DNA of 64,000 nucleotides from Marchantia polymorpha subsp. ruderalis. Lineage: Eukaryota; Streptophyta; Marchantiopsida; Marchantiales; Marchantiaceae. Shown piece by piece: positions 46,541-60,100 of this stretch. The stretch spans positions 1,758,501 through 1,822,500 of the forward strand of contig AP031356.1 of assembly GCA_037833965.1 (NCBI GenBank). The letters are read 5' to 3'. Each line of letters begins with the position of its first letter. Position 1 is the stretch's first letter. The notes beneath the pieces were generated by a model. That model was not told the DNA's origin and made no database searches. It worked only from the letters and a program-made list of their open reading frames with translations. A program made the position numbers and the translations under genes.

Positions 46541-46580
46541 GTATATATATATATATATATATATACAGTATATATATATC
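46541..46580. repeat. TA microsatellite
   Basis: A (TA)n tract with one CAG-like interruption near its 3' end, at the border between the kelch promoter region and AT-rich DNA. Confidence 0.9.
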
Positions 46581-46600
46581 CCAAAGCCGAAACTGTAACA

Positions 46601-49600
46601 GGCTGCTAGGATGAACATGTGAAACATTTCGTTCTTCTTATTGGGGTGGATATGGTGATCAACCATGTTTTCAAATGAGATGATTATTCATCTTTGGATA
46701 GAGTAGAACCAATATATCCAAGTATGTGGATAATGAAGAGATATTATTTATATTTTGTCTTCTATTGAAAAAATATGTGCAACTTCTACATGTAAGTGAA
46801 AAGAGTCGTAAAACGTATCAATATATGCAACAATGTGTTCGTTATGCTTTTTTTTTTCATTACTCTACAAAAGACTACATATTTCTCCCTTTATGTATTG
46901 ATGTGATCTTGAGCGCATTTTTCATTATCTACTTGGCTTCTGATTAGAATCTAACATATGCAATATTATCAGGTTAAAAAAGTGACATTTCTTGTAACTT
47001 TCATGATATTTTCTTATGCAATATTTAATAGACATGCCTACAAAATTGTCCATTCAACTGAAGATATCATCACTTGCTCTGAAAAAATATCATGTGTATT
47101 GTTGTATACCATAACTTTTGCAAAATTAAATAAGCATCAGATATAAATGGACCTAGGGTTAAAAAATACAATCATTTCCTCCATATGTAATATAAATTTT
47201 AACAAGTTAAAGTATCAATAAGTCTTACACCTTCTAGAGTTTTGACAAATAATTGGATCATGGGTATATCTACTACCGTATTTTTTATGCCACAAATTCA
47301 TAATCGTGTTTGTGTGTGCATGTTGACATGTCGAATCGGAATTGTATTAAATATGTAGACCTGCAACATCTGAATTAGAACCACATTCATATTGAGTATT
47401 GATTATGTGGTTGTATATATCAAAGAAAGACATAAGTTTATTGCTATACAACCGAATGATTGATACAAGATCCAATGCATGGCTGTACTATTAAAATAAA
47501 AGTTTTAATTTATTATACAAATGAAAAAACCGTTGAGAAAAAGGTTTCATCGAATTAATGAAACATATGTGAGCCTAAATCTATTTCTATTGTCAACTCA
47601 AATCCAAGGACTAATATTGTACAATACATATATAAAATATGTGTATCAATATCTCAACTGCATCATTTTTTGAAATCCTAGTTTTTTTTCAACAAACATA
47701 TGTTATACAAACATTTTTCAGGTTTTTTTTCATCCATATTTTTTTCAATTATCAAATTTTTTACAATAAAAAAAACTCGTCAAATCTTCAACTAAAGACC
47801 ATATAAATGTTTTACAAAATTCTCAAAATTTTTAAATTTCAAATAAACAAAAATATTCAAAAAATTATATTCACATATTATGTGTTTATTTATTTACAAT
47901 TTAAATTTCTGATTATTGGATGAAGCTTAAAAAGAATTGTTTGTAAAATAAAAAAAATTGAATTAAACTCTAAATATAAATATGTATATACACACTTTTA
48001 TCTTTATAAAATATTTGAAATTAAAGAATTGAATTTTGGAAATTTAGAATGTGTCTAATAATTTTTTTCCAAATATTTAGTGAAATGATGTGAAATGACA
48101 TGAGTTGGATGTTATATTAATCATGTTTTTTATGTTTAATGTTAAATGTCTTATTAATTATATTTTTTTTAAATATCATGCAGTAAAAAATTCATCTCAA
48201 TACATTTTCATGAAGGTAAAAAAGAGTAGAAGAAAAAATTATTTTTGATTAATATTTATTTTTATTTGAAATTTAAAATTTTGAGAATTTTTTTTAAACA
48301 TTTATATGGTCTTTAGTTGAAGATTTGACGAGTTTTTTTTTGTAAAAAAATAGAGCAAAAAAATATTGAATATTTATACACATTGTATAAAAATGTATAT
48401 ATATATATATATATTTATTTATATTTAATAGTTCTTTATGATTAAATAACATTTTAAATTACCTAATATAAAATATATAATGAAGAATGCATTAAATAAT
48501 TATTATATTGACATTAAATATTTCTTTATCTAAAATGTTCATTTTTTTGTGCAAAATAATTTTTCTCTTCGTTAATTCTAACAAACTGACATAGATTTTC
48601 TGCATATAATATTATTTCATTGTTTTCTTCAATTATATTTAAAATTATAATTTAATTCAATTTTTTGAATTTCCAATTATAAATAATATTCATGAAAAAT
48701 ATCAAAATTTACACTTAAAGTTTATAAACAATGTGTTATGGATCTAGATGCTTGTGATCAACGTAAACATTACATATTACAAAATAATGTTGTGAACTAT
48801 AGAAATTTTCTATTTTGTAAACGTTTAATTTCAATACAGATTGAAGAATAGAGTTCGGATTGTTATTGGTGCAATTGACTTCATTATGATTGCTTATAAA
48901 ACTATTTAATATCACTGAATAATTTATGGCTAATTTTGATTATTATACATACACCAATTAAATAACATAAGTTTTCAATAGAAATTATAAATGATTCAAT
49001 CCTTACACCTATTAAAATTGATACAAAAAACTCGTGATTCGTGAGAGATTTAAATCTAAAAATAAATATCAATGTATTCTCATAATTTTGAGCAATATAA
49101 AATACATACTTTTTTATTCTCATTTCAAGCGAAATAATCTCTAAATATCAAGTGAAACATCAATGAGGAGTTTAACATATTTGATTCAATTTGTTAAGCC
49201 CTAATTGCTTATCCAAATTATATAATATTCTAAACATTCAGTTTGAATATTTATGTTAAAATATAATTGACAGAAAATATTCTTTCAATTTCAACGATTT
49301 ATCATATATTATTTGTAGATTTTTTATTCATACTTAAAAAGATATCAAATTTCTTTTCCCCATATAGTTGAAATATTCTGATTTTTTACAGATATTTAGT
49401 AGTAGTAATATTCTTATTAATATTTTTGAATAAAATTTATAATTATAAAACATCATTTTATATTTTAATTAAATTTTCATCATATTTTACTCTTAATCAA
49501 ATATTGATTAAATATTTTTTGGATTAGTTTAAAAAAATAAATGAAGTATGTTTTCAGTGGTAAGAATCATCTTGATAGGTTTGTCAAATGCATGAAATGT

Positions 49601-50370
49601 TTTAATATTTGGTGTTTTTTTGAAACTCAATATTTTTTGATGAAATTTTTTTATGCTTTATAATTGTCATATTACATGTACTTCTATAAGTAGTTAAGTA
49701 GACGTGTGGATGATTATTCAAATATAATGGTTAGAGATGAGAGTGAGAATAGAGTTATTATAAATGTAATGCTTACGGGATAGAGTTTTCAAACTTTACT
49801 TTTGTGATTCCGAATATGATGAAATAAGCTCATTAATTTCTTCAGCATAGAGAAGTAAATTATAAATTATATTTTTATAGCATGAATGAAGAGTCTTTAT
49901 GAATGTTTTAAAAATAACAAAGATTATCTTGTATCATTTATTTTGATGTCTGGAGATCTACCACAGAAGATAGATATCTATCGTGATATGCATGACATGC
50001 AACATGGAACTATGATTGTTTAGGATTTGTTAACATATCACAAACAGATCATGTGAGATAAAATGTTTATAATCTTAGTGAAAAGAGAAATAATGAATAC
50101 AATTTCAAAGAGTTGTAGCAAGAGATGTTTGGCCTAACGACCAAAATCAAATTCGTTTATCAGATGTGAACAGACCGTAGCAATATTATTGAGCAGAGAT
50201 GGAAAGCGGTTAATCAGACTTTCATGTCGATGTCCAAGTACTGTACCGTAAGTCCGCTCACGAAACAGATTGTTTGGATGTTTTTGACAGTGTTGAATTT
50301 GTTCACACCGTAAATGCCGCCTTGAGCGGAATGTCTCCACGTGAAGAATCTATGGAGCTCTTCCAAGGAA
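46601..50370. other. AT-rich intergenic DNA
   Basis: No gene was recognised. Part (about 48.1-48.8 kb) is related to 23.9-24.6 kb. It contains the inverted repeat at 47.76-48.35 kb and an A/T-rich stretch near 49.7-50.1 kb. Short frames carry no motif. Confidence 0.4.
47756..48352. repeat. Long inverted repeat, about 100 bp arms and 390 bp spacer
   Basis: The left arm (about 47756-47862) and right arm (about 48246-48352) are reverse complements with few differences. For example, CTCGTCAAATCTTCAACTAA on the left pairs with TTAGTTGAAGATTTGACGAG on the right. The spacer matches duplication copy 1, but the right arm does not. This suggests a later inverted copying event rather than a simple MITE. 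Confidence 0.75.
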
Positions 50371-50712
50371 AAGACACCACGAAAATATGCGAGATCTATT
50401 TCCAGGGGGGAACAACGTTGGACCGCCTGACCTGGGGACGCCGTTTTTGTCCAGTGGACGCCATGATGCTCATGTTCCCGTTCCCGAGATGAGTCCGGGT
50501 TCGAATAAATGAGAGGAGTAAATGGATGGGATGATGGGACGGAGCATACCCAACTTTTCCCATACCTTGGGCACCAACTTCGCTTTATACAGCTCCGGAT
50601 CTGCTGGAGCGACCGGTTGTTCGCTAGTGACGTACTGGTCAGAGGCGCCACAGAGCCAATGACCGGCAGCGCAAAAAGGGTTCCTTGCCTCCGGAGGGGT
50701 AAGATGGACCGA
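50370..50712. repeat. Right-end segment of duplication copy 2
   Basis: It matches 24.70-24.84 plus 25.39-25.55 kb, here in one piece, with about 20 bp extra (GTTTTTGTCCAGTGGACGCC region). On the minus strand a frame at 50470-50718 reads ADPELYKAKLVPKVWEKLG, with a possible donor after VPK. This may be an exon scrap of an unknown gene. Confidence 0.7.
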
Positions 50713-50780
50713 GTTCAAACTTTATGAATGCGACCGTTAATGGAGATGGGTATGGATGGGTATGGATGGTGATGCAGGGA

Positions 50781-50912
50781 TGGGTGGGGGGGGGGGGGGG
50801 GGGGCGCGCGCGGAGAGAGAGAGTGAGAGCGTGAGAGACAGAGAGAGACTGCCACTGGGGAACACCCGGTGCAGGGGGGGACGGGGAGGGGGGGGTGGGG
50901 GGTGGGGGGGGA
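50781..50912 (+). repeat. G-rich low-complexity tract
   Basis: Runs of G (up to about 19) with GAGA repeats on the plus strand lie about 1 kb upstream of the right-hand gene's ATG. The pattern could form G-quadruplexes. Confidence 0.85.
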
Positions 50913-50979
50913 GCGCCTATGCATCGGGTACAGAACAGAACAGGAGGAGAAGAGGATGATGACAGGCGTGACATTCAAA

Positions 50980-51826
50980 TACTAACATTTACCGCGTCTG
51001 CGTCCGCCGGTAATTGACCGGCGAGGTTCTGCAGAAGGGGGAGGATTTAAAATCGGGGGCGCTCGATCGATCGGAAGAGTGCGGAACACGACGGTAGTAG
51101 GTGGCCGAGGAGTGCGGATGGACGGAGTGTCGTCGGATCGCGACAAGGCAACGGCGACTGCGCCGTCCCGGCCCGGGTTCCAGACATCCTTCCCCGCGCA
51201 GAACTCTGGACTGTGGAAGTGAAGGTGGCAGGCGATGGCGGTCTTTCTTGACCCATCGTCGACTATGCTTCCCCCCTCTCCCTCCTCTGCAACATTGCGT
51301 TCTGCTCTGAGTCGTCTGTCTGCCTGTCTGTCCTATCTGCGTGTCTGTGTGTCTGCGCTTAGCGGAAGGGGGACGCAGCGAGAGGGAGGTTTGAGGGTTT
51401 GTTTTGGTAGTTTGTTTACATGGTGGTTCGAGGGCAAATCTGGTCGTTTCTGATACGTGTTCAATAATTCCCGGTTAGAGCGGGGAGCTTCAAATTGAGT
51501 GTTGGAGGCAATTATGCGGTGTTTGGCGGTCTGCAGAGGACGTGCAGTGCTTCTCTCGGTGGAGTTCAGCCTCGGTCGGAAGCGAGAGTTGTCTTGGTAA
51601 CCCGAGGTTTGTCACAGAGCAGTGGCGGAAAGATGTATCTCGTAGCAGGGTGATAGGCAACAGGGAGGACTTCGTAAACGCTGGGAAGGAAGGCGTCCGG
51701 AGCCCCGCGAGGACGCGGCGCGTGAAAAAGAGGGACATAGTGGGCTCCTTGAGTGCTTATTAGCGAACCGTTGTAGTTTAGGAAGGACACTGTCAGGACT
51801 GCTGGCTTTGCCGCGAAACTGAAGAA
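50980..51826 (+). promoter_or_regulatory. Promoter and 5' UTR region of the right-hand gene
   Basis: This is GC-rich, CpG-containing DNA ahead of the ATG at 51827. A TTTAAAA at about 51.05 kb followed by GGGGCGCTCG could mark the core promoter. Small overlapping frames look non-coding. Confidence 0.4.
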
Positions 51827-54161
51827 ATGGAGTCGAAAAGTTATGGAAGGGACGATGTGATTAGCACGACGCAGCTTGTGCAGTATGAGGATGATGATGA
51901 CAATGAGGATAAATTAGATTCGTCACATTCGGACCAACGAGCTCCCTCAAGGTACTCTGACAATTTCACTGGCTTCAAACTTCACGGTCTCCACGAAAGA
52001 ATGCGGAGCCGCATTCCACCTCTCCGGTTCTTTATCTTCGTACACCTCTATAGCAGCGAGCTCGAGAGATGTATGGTTTAGCAACATTGGCCTCGCCCTC
52101 TCAGACACGTTTTTTTTTCTTTCTCCTGGTCGAGGAATGGGGGTTCAGTACGTTACATCCTCCGTGTGAGCTTAAAGTTGCTCCTTCTAAATGGCAAGCA
52201 GAGATAAAAGTGTACCTGTGCACAACGTGGAAACTTTACAATGGAAAGTCGAAAAAAATTATGTGGTTTGATAAGCACTGCAGAGGTGAATTAAAATCTG
52301 TCATACGTCCCATCTGAAAATGCATCTCGTAAACTGCTACAAATTTCAAGATATGTTTTTTTTTTTAATCTTTTGGCAACACAGAACTCTCTCTCTCGTA
52401 TTCGCCTCCACTCTTGCCCAAGTAAATGCATTTTTTATGTAACACATACGCCTTCAGTGATGTAGGATGTGGTCACCTTAGAAGCATGGCAAGTTTTTCG
52501 CGTCAGGTGAGGGGAATATAATACCTGGACCGTTGTTCGTTAAACGGCATGTACAAATATCTGTTGTTTCCAGGATGGAGGGCGTCGACAGATACTTGAG
52601 GCCACTGACATTTCCCAGCTGATATGCACAAATGTCATGAAGACTTGTGTGCAAACTGGTCGTATAAAATTAGTGCCCACCATGTGACGCTTGGCCAACA
52701 TGGTAGAGGCGTTTGGAGTGTTCAGCAATGTTTGCAGCGCTGATCACTTAGAAATAAGGGAGATTGGTCGTGGGATGGCCATGTTTCGTCCACGGGCGTA
52801 CTACGGGGCGTAGTAAAAGAAGTAGTAGAATAAAATCACTGCGATTAACGATTGACTAGAGGAGAAGCAGATGTCGCTCTAGGATATTAATCGAGATCAG
52901 AAGCCTGATACGGCGGGTGCTGCTAGCTAGCAGAGTCGACAGAGTCGAAACAGCACCTAGAAACACTGGAAAAGTAAAATTTTTTTACTTGCCATCCCTC
53001 TGGTCCTCACACCTGTGAATACGGACGGATGGAACTGTCGTCGTTTAACTCTATCTCGTGTCTCATGTAGTTTCCATGTCATATTGCGTACATGGAGATA
53101 ATTTCTCAATTTTGTACATATGGATTTCAGATATTTGACCGTTTTACTATCCGGTTGAGCACTGGAGCCGTATGCCTACCTCTGCTCAGGCAACGTTGTA
53201 AACAACCTTGCTTTGGACTGCGGTCCATCGCGGATCTTTCAGAATTATAGACGTTTGTACTGTCTTGTTGATCCAGGTGCACTTCTACAATTCTGCTAGA
53301 GTTGCTCTTAACAGACTTATCCTCTGAATGCCCTATGTTCCATCGATCTCATTCCTTGTTGCTTTGTCAAGTTTGTGTCACCTCGAAAATGTGCGAACTG
53401 AGCAGATGTCTGGCACACCTTTCGATAGCGTGCTCTGTAAACCAGTTGTCAGTACGAGTGCAGGTTGTCCAGCTATGAGGTTTATGCTTTCTCCTATTAC
53501 TTCTTGACCTCTCCTAAGTTTGTGCATTGTTGCCCAACTCAGGGCAATGCTTAATCATGTCAGGCTTTTTTCGACAAGTGACGGAGCCTATGAGCTTGCT
53601 TGGGGTATGATAAAAACTAGAACTTGTAAATCTTGTGACGTCCACTGAGTCAGGCTTCAACCTTTGCTGAAGATGTTTGTTAGATGGGATGTACGCTCAT
53701 CGTGAATTGGTTTGACATCCTAAGCAGGGAAGGGGATGTGGACTTAGGAGTTGCCGGACAATCTTTGAACCCGCATTTGGATGTGGAATCTCATATGGTG
53801 GTTCAAGCGGGGATTTCACATGAAGAGCTAGCTCAGAACGTGGGAATAGATATCGACAGGGATGCTGAAGGTGAAGAACAAGAGGGTCAGGATATGAGCG
53901 AACGAGAGATGATTCAGGAAGGAGAGGTTGGTCCAGGGGGTGATTTGGCTTCGGAAGAGGCGATGAGAGTTTATTGTGCTTATGACACCACTAGTGTGGT
54001 GCATGGAGACCTCAACGTATCTTCAGCTCAAGTACCTGTTGAAGATGTAAACGAATATACTCAAGAAGATGAGTTGCAAGAAAGAGTGTTAGATGGTGTT
54101 CTTGAAGAAGCTCCTGGCGATCAAGGAGGGTACATTGCCGACGAAGCAGGGGGAGTTGAAG
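51827..54161 (+). CDS. N-terminal exons of a large acidic nuclear-type protein
   Basis: Exon 1 is 51827-51951 (acidic start, TQLVQYEDDDDNEDKLD, ending at the donor AAG-GTACTC). Exon 2 is 53728-54161 (acceptor CTAAGCAG, donor GAAG-GTCAGT). They join in phase to 186 codons plus one base. The product is strongly acidic and probably disordered (DIDRDAEGEEQEGQDMSERE, EDVNEYTQEDELQERVLDGV). The exon 2 donor is in phase 1, which fits the acceptor at 62873. Taken with that exon, the composition and order (acidic N-terminus, later Pro/Ala-rich and Arg/Lys-rich parts) resemble plant G2484-1/agenet-type nuclear proteins. That name is only a guess, because no agenet domain lies in the window. Confidence 0.6.
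51952..53727 (+). other. Proposed intron 1 of the right-hand gene
   Basis: It runs from the donor GTACTC to the acceptor CTAAGCAG, 1776 bp. No element or separate gene was recognised. The frame of exon 1 continues for about 43 codons into it before a stop. Confidence 0.5.
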
Positions 54162-57100
54162 GTCAGTCTGAACATTTAGTTTCTTCCTCTTCTTTCTCAG
54201 ACTTTAATACAACTTGACATGTAATGCTCAAATTATGAAGGTGATACTCTCACTTCATTTCCTGATCTCTGTATATAGTACCAATTGCCTCACAGATTGT
54301 ATCATATTCTGATATAGATGGAATATGATTTCAGCTTCATCTCCTGCTCGTTGTATATTATTTTTTCTATAAAACATTGTAGGCAAAATTTGAAGCATGT
54401 TGATGACTTTCCTTGTTTCTGTAATGTTATCTGGCCTCTTTGCCTGTTCTTCCCACTTTTTTAAGGCCGGTCCCTCCAATTTATTCTAGGCGAGTCAAAG
54501 TTTGTAGCTGAAAGTTCCATATTTCTGTTCTTCACTTCTTGTATTTTCCTATTTGTTTCTCTGTGTCAGCCTTCGCCATATGTATGAATTCCAGCTTTCA
54601 AATAGAACACAACTGCCACAGAAGAATCTTTGCAGATTAAATTTGCGAAACATTCTTATCAGCTTAGCTCACTACGTACTTCTGTTTACTTCCAGCAACA
54701 GTCAATGGCGTTGCGCCTTCCCCCTTCACAAACTTGATTCCTGGTTTGAAGTTAACATAGACGCGGATGACGGTTAACAAGGTTTACCTAGAAACTAAGG
54801 AGGTTATAATAGGTCCAAACTAATCACTGACTGTCAATTTTCGATATCCCTTTCTATATGACCTTTGATCTTTGGTTAAGATGGTCTCTCAAGAGCTCAA
54901 CCAGGTGACTTATCAAAGCTCATGGAAAGTTCAAGTGAAATCCACGTCTAAAACTCACCTTTTTATTGTACTGTTCCCACCTTCAAAATCTTATTTTCTT
55001 TCTGACGTGTTTTAGTGTGTTTTCTTCTTACGCTCAATCGTAAAGGGCAAATGCAGCACCAAACTCGCCTATTTTTGTGGCGTTTTCCGGGCTCATCAGA
55101 TGCCTCCCAGTGATTGAAATTGGTCTACTTATCCTTGCAACTTTGATTTGAAAAACCAATGGCCTTCGATACATACTGATGAAGCCATCCACACGGAGTG
55201 GATGTTCATTGCCCGTGTTGTATGCACCTCATTGGTCCATCTTAGATGTTTCTGATTTTTTATCTCATGCGGTGTAGTATGCTGCTATGTACGTATGCAT
55301 GTCTTGGTTGCTCACAATATGCTCATGTAACTAATAATTGGGCTTTGCTTTAAAACTCAGGTGATAAGCCTGTACGGTTGATCTTCTGCTTTGTAAAATA
55401 TGCTCTGAAGGAATTGACAATGTTCGCACATATAAGCGAGCATACGCTAGAATTGGATGGAGTCAAAAGGAAATCGCCAAGAACTACTTTAATCCATTGG
55501 CGATTGTCATACTTCAGCTTGGAATCCACATATCCATCAAGGTCTTGCCTGTCTAATCCTAGGTGCTAACCATTCTAGCATTACTCCCATATCGATCCTT
55601 CTGCTCTGGAGTAGGTTTTTCATATCCACTGATAAGAGGCAAGACTATTGCATGCGATTACAAGATGAGGGAAGGGTAGATGAGTTTCGAGTATATTCAT
55701 GAGTGTAAGTGGATGGGTCTTTCTTACAAGAACGTTCAGTAAAGTAAAGGGTTGGGCCATCTTTCAGAAACCTCTCTGTTTGTAGATAGAACTTCTTCGG
55801 GAAGTCTCCGAAGTTGAAATTTGATTACTACGTTTTACTTAAGTTCAACGATGAAACTGATGAGCAAATATGTTGGTATGTGTAGAGGCCTCAAGTTTTA
55901 GTGAGATGCAACAAACTCAACTGCGTGCGCAGATCCTTATCTACGGTGATCTTATGTAAGTTTTTTGATTCTGTTGGTTAGGTGATATGGTTATAATGCA
56001 AAGTCTTTGATGTCCAATTGTAACAAATATAACCTATATCTGGAAACTCGACGTTCCTATATATAAGTAATCAACCAAATTGTGAATTATCTTATCAAGT
56101 ATTTCAAAATATGCTTGTGGCTGGTTTCACTCGATGGACTTTGGGGCTATCTACTCCCATCAGCATACATGAATAGCTTTCATGTGGGAATCATGCCTTT
56201 TCAGGATTCCTTCTGGTCAATGAAGCATGCTTAAGTAAATATATCAAGCATTGACTTGCTTCGTCTTATTAGCAGTAACTGGTGGCCTCCGTTGGCTCTT
56301 TATCTAGAATCATCTAATATAATTTTTCAAACTAAAAATTCCCTAGTAGGTTCTCACCCACTTACTTGATACTTGACACAGCAAAGGAGTGTTGCCAGAG
56401 CATAACCTAATGTTGACCGCCTTTTCTGATGGCCCAGAAGGTATGTATACATATACTATTTCGGTACCATTCTTTCGTTGCAATATTTTCTGCAAATTCC
56501 TAGACTAATCATATTTTGGCATACTATGTACCTATTACTTTTCTTGTAGTCATCTGTATCCAATCATCGACAATGCCTTTTGCCCATATCTGTAATCTCG
56601 ATAGAACAACCTCTACTCTCCACTCACATATATTATTTGAGTTCCAAATTGCGTCTTGGCTCTGAACCTCATGAATATTCTGCTCGAAGACAACGTGTGA
56701 AAACTCAACACGAGGAGCGGATTTTCTAATTTGCTTCCTCCTCCTCTCTTTCTTGAAGATTACACCATTCTCGAAACTAAATGTTGTAAAAGATGCCACC
56801 TTTTTCCTCCTCAAAATTCACGTCACTCCTGACGTGAACCTAATCAGACATAGTAATGTGTTTCCGTTGACCTCGGAGTGTCGGGGTAACTGACCAATCA
56901 AACCCTGGAATATTGGTAAGATGACACATGATTTTACTGTCTTCTTTATTTCATTCTGCTAGTATCTTTGCGAACTCGAATGGTATACTGAACTTCTTTG
57001 CCTTGTACACCATGAGATGAGATTGTGCTGTCTACGTTCTTTGCAGTACTTTCAATAAACAATATAAGTAGCAAGACTGACTACATATCGTCATGAAAAT

Positions 57101-60100
57101 GAGGAATGAAAGTTTGAATCTGAAGAACATAACATCAACAATTGATACATCCATTTTATAGAAGCCTTTGAGTTTTACCTTCATAGGACACAATACCTTG
57201 GCAAATTATCAACATCTTTCTGTCTTGGGAAGTGAGAATAAGATGATTAACTCTGGGAAAAGACCCTTTTGTTCGTTAGAAGATTTGTAAAAAGCTTTTC
57301 TCAATGAAAGGTAATTTTTGTATCGGATGTAAAATCATCATTAGCATGCTTTATCCCTGACATTTTGTGTATCTGTTTCCATTTCGTATGAAAAAGATTT
57401 TTTTCTTAGGTTGGTTTAGAGTAGCGGTTCGAGATGATGTGATGAACCTTTTCTTTGCCTCTCGGAAAGAATGATCATGCATTAATTTTTATTATCTCAC
57501 TTTTATTTGAAGCAAAGATAATGATAGTGGAGTCACAACGGGTGGTTTTCGTGCAAGCGGTTGGCTTTTGCTTCTTTTCTTAGTTTGGAAACTGTAAGTC
57601 ATAAGAGTGTTTGGTTACACTATTGATTATAGGACAGATCGCTTTTGATGTCCATATATGCTTTTCACATTGTTTGTTGCCTAATTTTCTTCCCCGTATT
57701 TCAGCCCAAAACATCATCATGGATTTGCGTCTTCCCATACGGTTGTATTGATTTGCTGTCATAAAAGTTCGATCCTTGTCAAGCAGTTTTTAAAACTAAC
57801 TGCATCGCGTCCTTTTTCTTCTGTATCTTGACGTCCACATATTCACTTGTAAACTTCGCTCATAGCTGCGTGCGTGTAACCTTCTCGTCGGTTTTACGCA
57901 GCTTGGTGGTCAATTTAACTCTTCATTGGTTAAAAATTGACATCTTGATCCGTTGGAAGGCGTCAAATGTTCATTCTTATTTTTTATAATTTTGAAAGAC
58001 AGCTCTCTGATGTCCTCGCGTGCTTCTCGCAGTAATTGTGACTGGATTTGGCATCAGATGCCTGAATGTTGTTCTATCCATGTGTTAACCTGATGTTGGA
58101 TGCTTGGAATTTGTATACAGTACAGTTGTTTGTTAGGATGTACGAAGGTCGAAGTTGCTCGGAAACCCTCTACATGAAATGTGTACTTCGGTATTCGCCT
58201 GTGATATCACGAAAAACATAGGTCTACGTCATGGTAAGGCGTGTAAGTGTGAAAATAATGGTGACATAAGGAAGAAAACGATGTTGGATTGAACTTGTGA
58301 TTGCAAGGTAAATCAAAGTGCTCATTGTTTCTTACGACATCTTTGTTGAAAGATAATCTATATCTATAAAAATGGTACCCCTTTCTTAGTATAGAAGGTC
58401 TTTTAATGTGTGAGATACTGTAGCCGGTGTGATTAATGCGAGTGCACGATTTTGAGTTATGAGTAAGGTGGAGAGTGCCTTTTCCCCTCGTGATTCCCGT
58501 GATTCTCTCCAAGGCTTATCTCAGTCTATTGGCGATTTGGTCACAATATTCTTGTGTTCAAATTAACAAATCCACTCATAGGGTGTTGCTTTCTCTCCAT
58601 TTTATCTCTTTCTAAATCCGGCTGGGATCCAGTGGACTTACTGTTCAATATGCATAATCGCACAGTGCACAGTGGATTGCTGATCTCGTGGATAGCCAGA
58701 ATGACAAAGATCGGAACCTCAGTATCCTGAGGCATCCTTTACAAGAAACTTGTGAAGGAGAGAAACAGTACAGGTCTCTATCGTCCACCTGCTCACAATT
58801 TGAGCTTTTTTAATGAGAATCCTGCGTATATGCTCAACGCATAAATGCCAGTCCTCTTAGAATAAGATTCGTTTCGAATCTTTCTTTGAGGACGGCCTTC
58901 ACGGACGGCACGGACAACAATGCGCTTTTGAGTATTATATGTACGAGTCTCCAGATTAGCGTATTCCTTATGGTTTGTATACATCGATGCGTGATAAACG
59001 TACTACGTCCGCTTCTTTCTGCATTTCAGTCTGTGCACACTTTCTTTACGTCAGTCTTTGTTGATTTTGGTACCAATCTGCGCTTAACTCTTTCATGTCT
59101 TGTGCGCAATGAATATGCAAGACTTCCAAGTTTCTTTTATGGTATAGTGACTACGCATAAACTAGGTCGGTGTTAGTCCAGGAATGTTTGTTGATTTCTT
59201 TCAGTTCAAAAGATCGGGTTCTCTTGTTGGGATTCCGCACTCAAGTTGTTATCTCTCTCTAGAAAGATCCTCCTTATGGGGCTTAGGCAGTTCTCAAAAG
59301 AGATTCGACAATCGATTGGTCTCTTAAGAATGACCTTACTATTGGGCTTAGGCTCTACGATGACCTCTGCTGATCTTGTGGTTTGTCGAAACATTCTTCC
59401 CCGTAGCTCCATCTCGATACACATGTCGGCTTTTTCCCAGGCTGAAGGCTAGGTAAAGGTACGAGGATGTGCACCAAATATCGCATGGAACGTGTGTACC
59501 AGGACGATGGATTTTTCCGATTCATTATGACTGTGGGTCCAGTAATTTCTTACAATCCCTGACTTCTGACATCTCTGCAATTCCCAAGTAGGTTCTTCGA
59601 ACAGGTATATCTGTAGGGTCAAGCTAGCATCAAATTATCAGCCTCCCTACCACATCAGAGCAGCTTATGCTTTTCTCTCAACTGGATGGAAGAGTACAGC
59701 AGATTATATCCCAGCGGACGGTATGATCATTTCTGGAAGATAAATTCACTTTTGGTTTCTACCTCGTAAGTGTTGTTTCACCTTAACATATTATCATTAC
59801 GAATTACTAGGCATAATTGTCCTCTGGGTCGGTAGCTATCTTATCCCTAGCAGTCTATAGCTCTGTTCAATTTGAAATGTGTTTAAAGGTGCCATCTGGT
59901 TCACATTGTCTATAGATATGGACTATTTACAGGATGGATGTCAATGCCTCTATTCACACGTGGAATTGTGTGAAGTCGATCAAACTGCGATCCATCCAAT
60001 CAGAGACAAATTCGACTTCATGTTATACATGGCAGGCAATGTCCAAATGAGACATAGATATTACCTGAACTCTGAATGTGCCTAGCTTTTTCTTTCCCCC

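Larger units (their letters stand above)
45846..46600. promoter_or_regulatory. Upstream region of the kelch gene
   Basis: This GC-richer DNA should hold the 5' UTR and promoter of the minus-strand kelch gene. It includes a 23-base G run at 46281-46303 and a TA repeat at 46541-46580. No clear single TATA box was chosen. Confidence 0.4.

Noticed and set aside
50214-50718. Minus-strand frames at the right-end segment as a real gene
   Set aside because: The frames overlap, have no recognised domain and no supported splice partners. Reported only as part of the duplicated segment.
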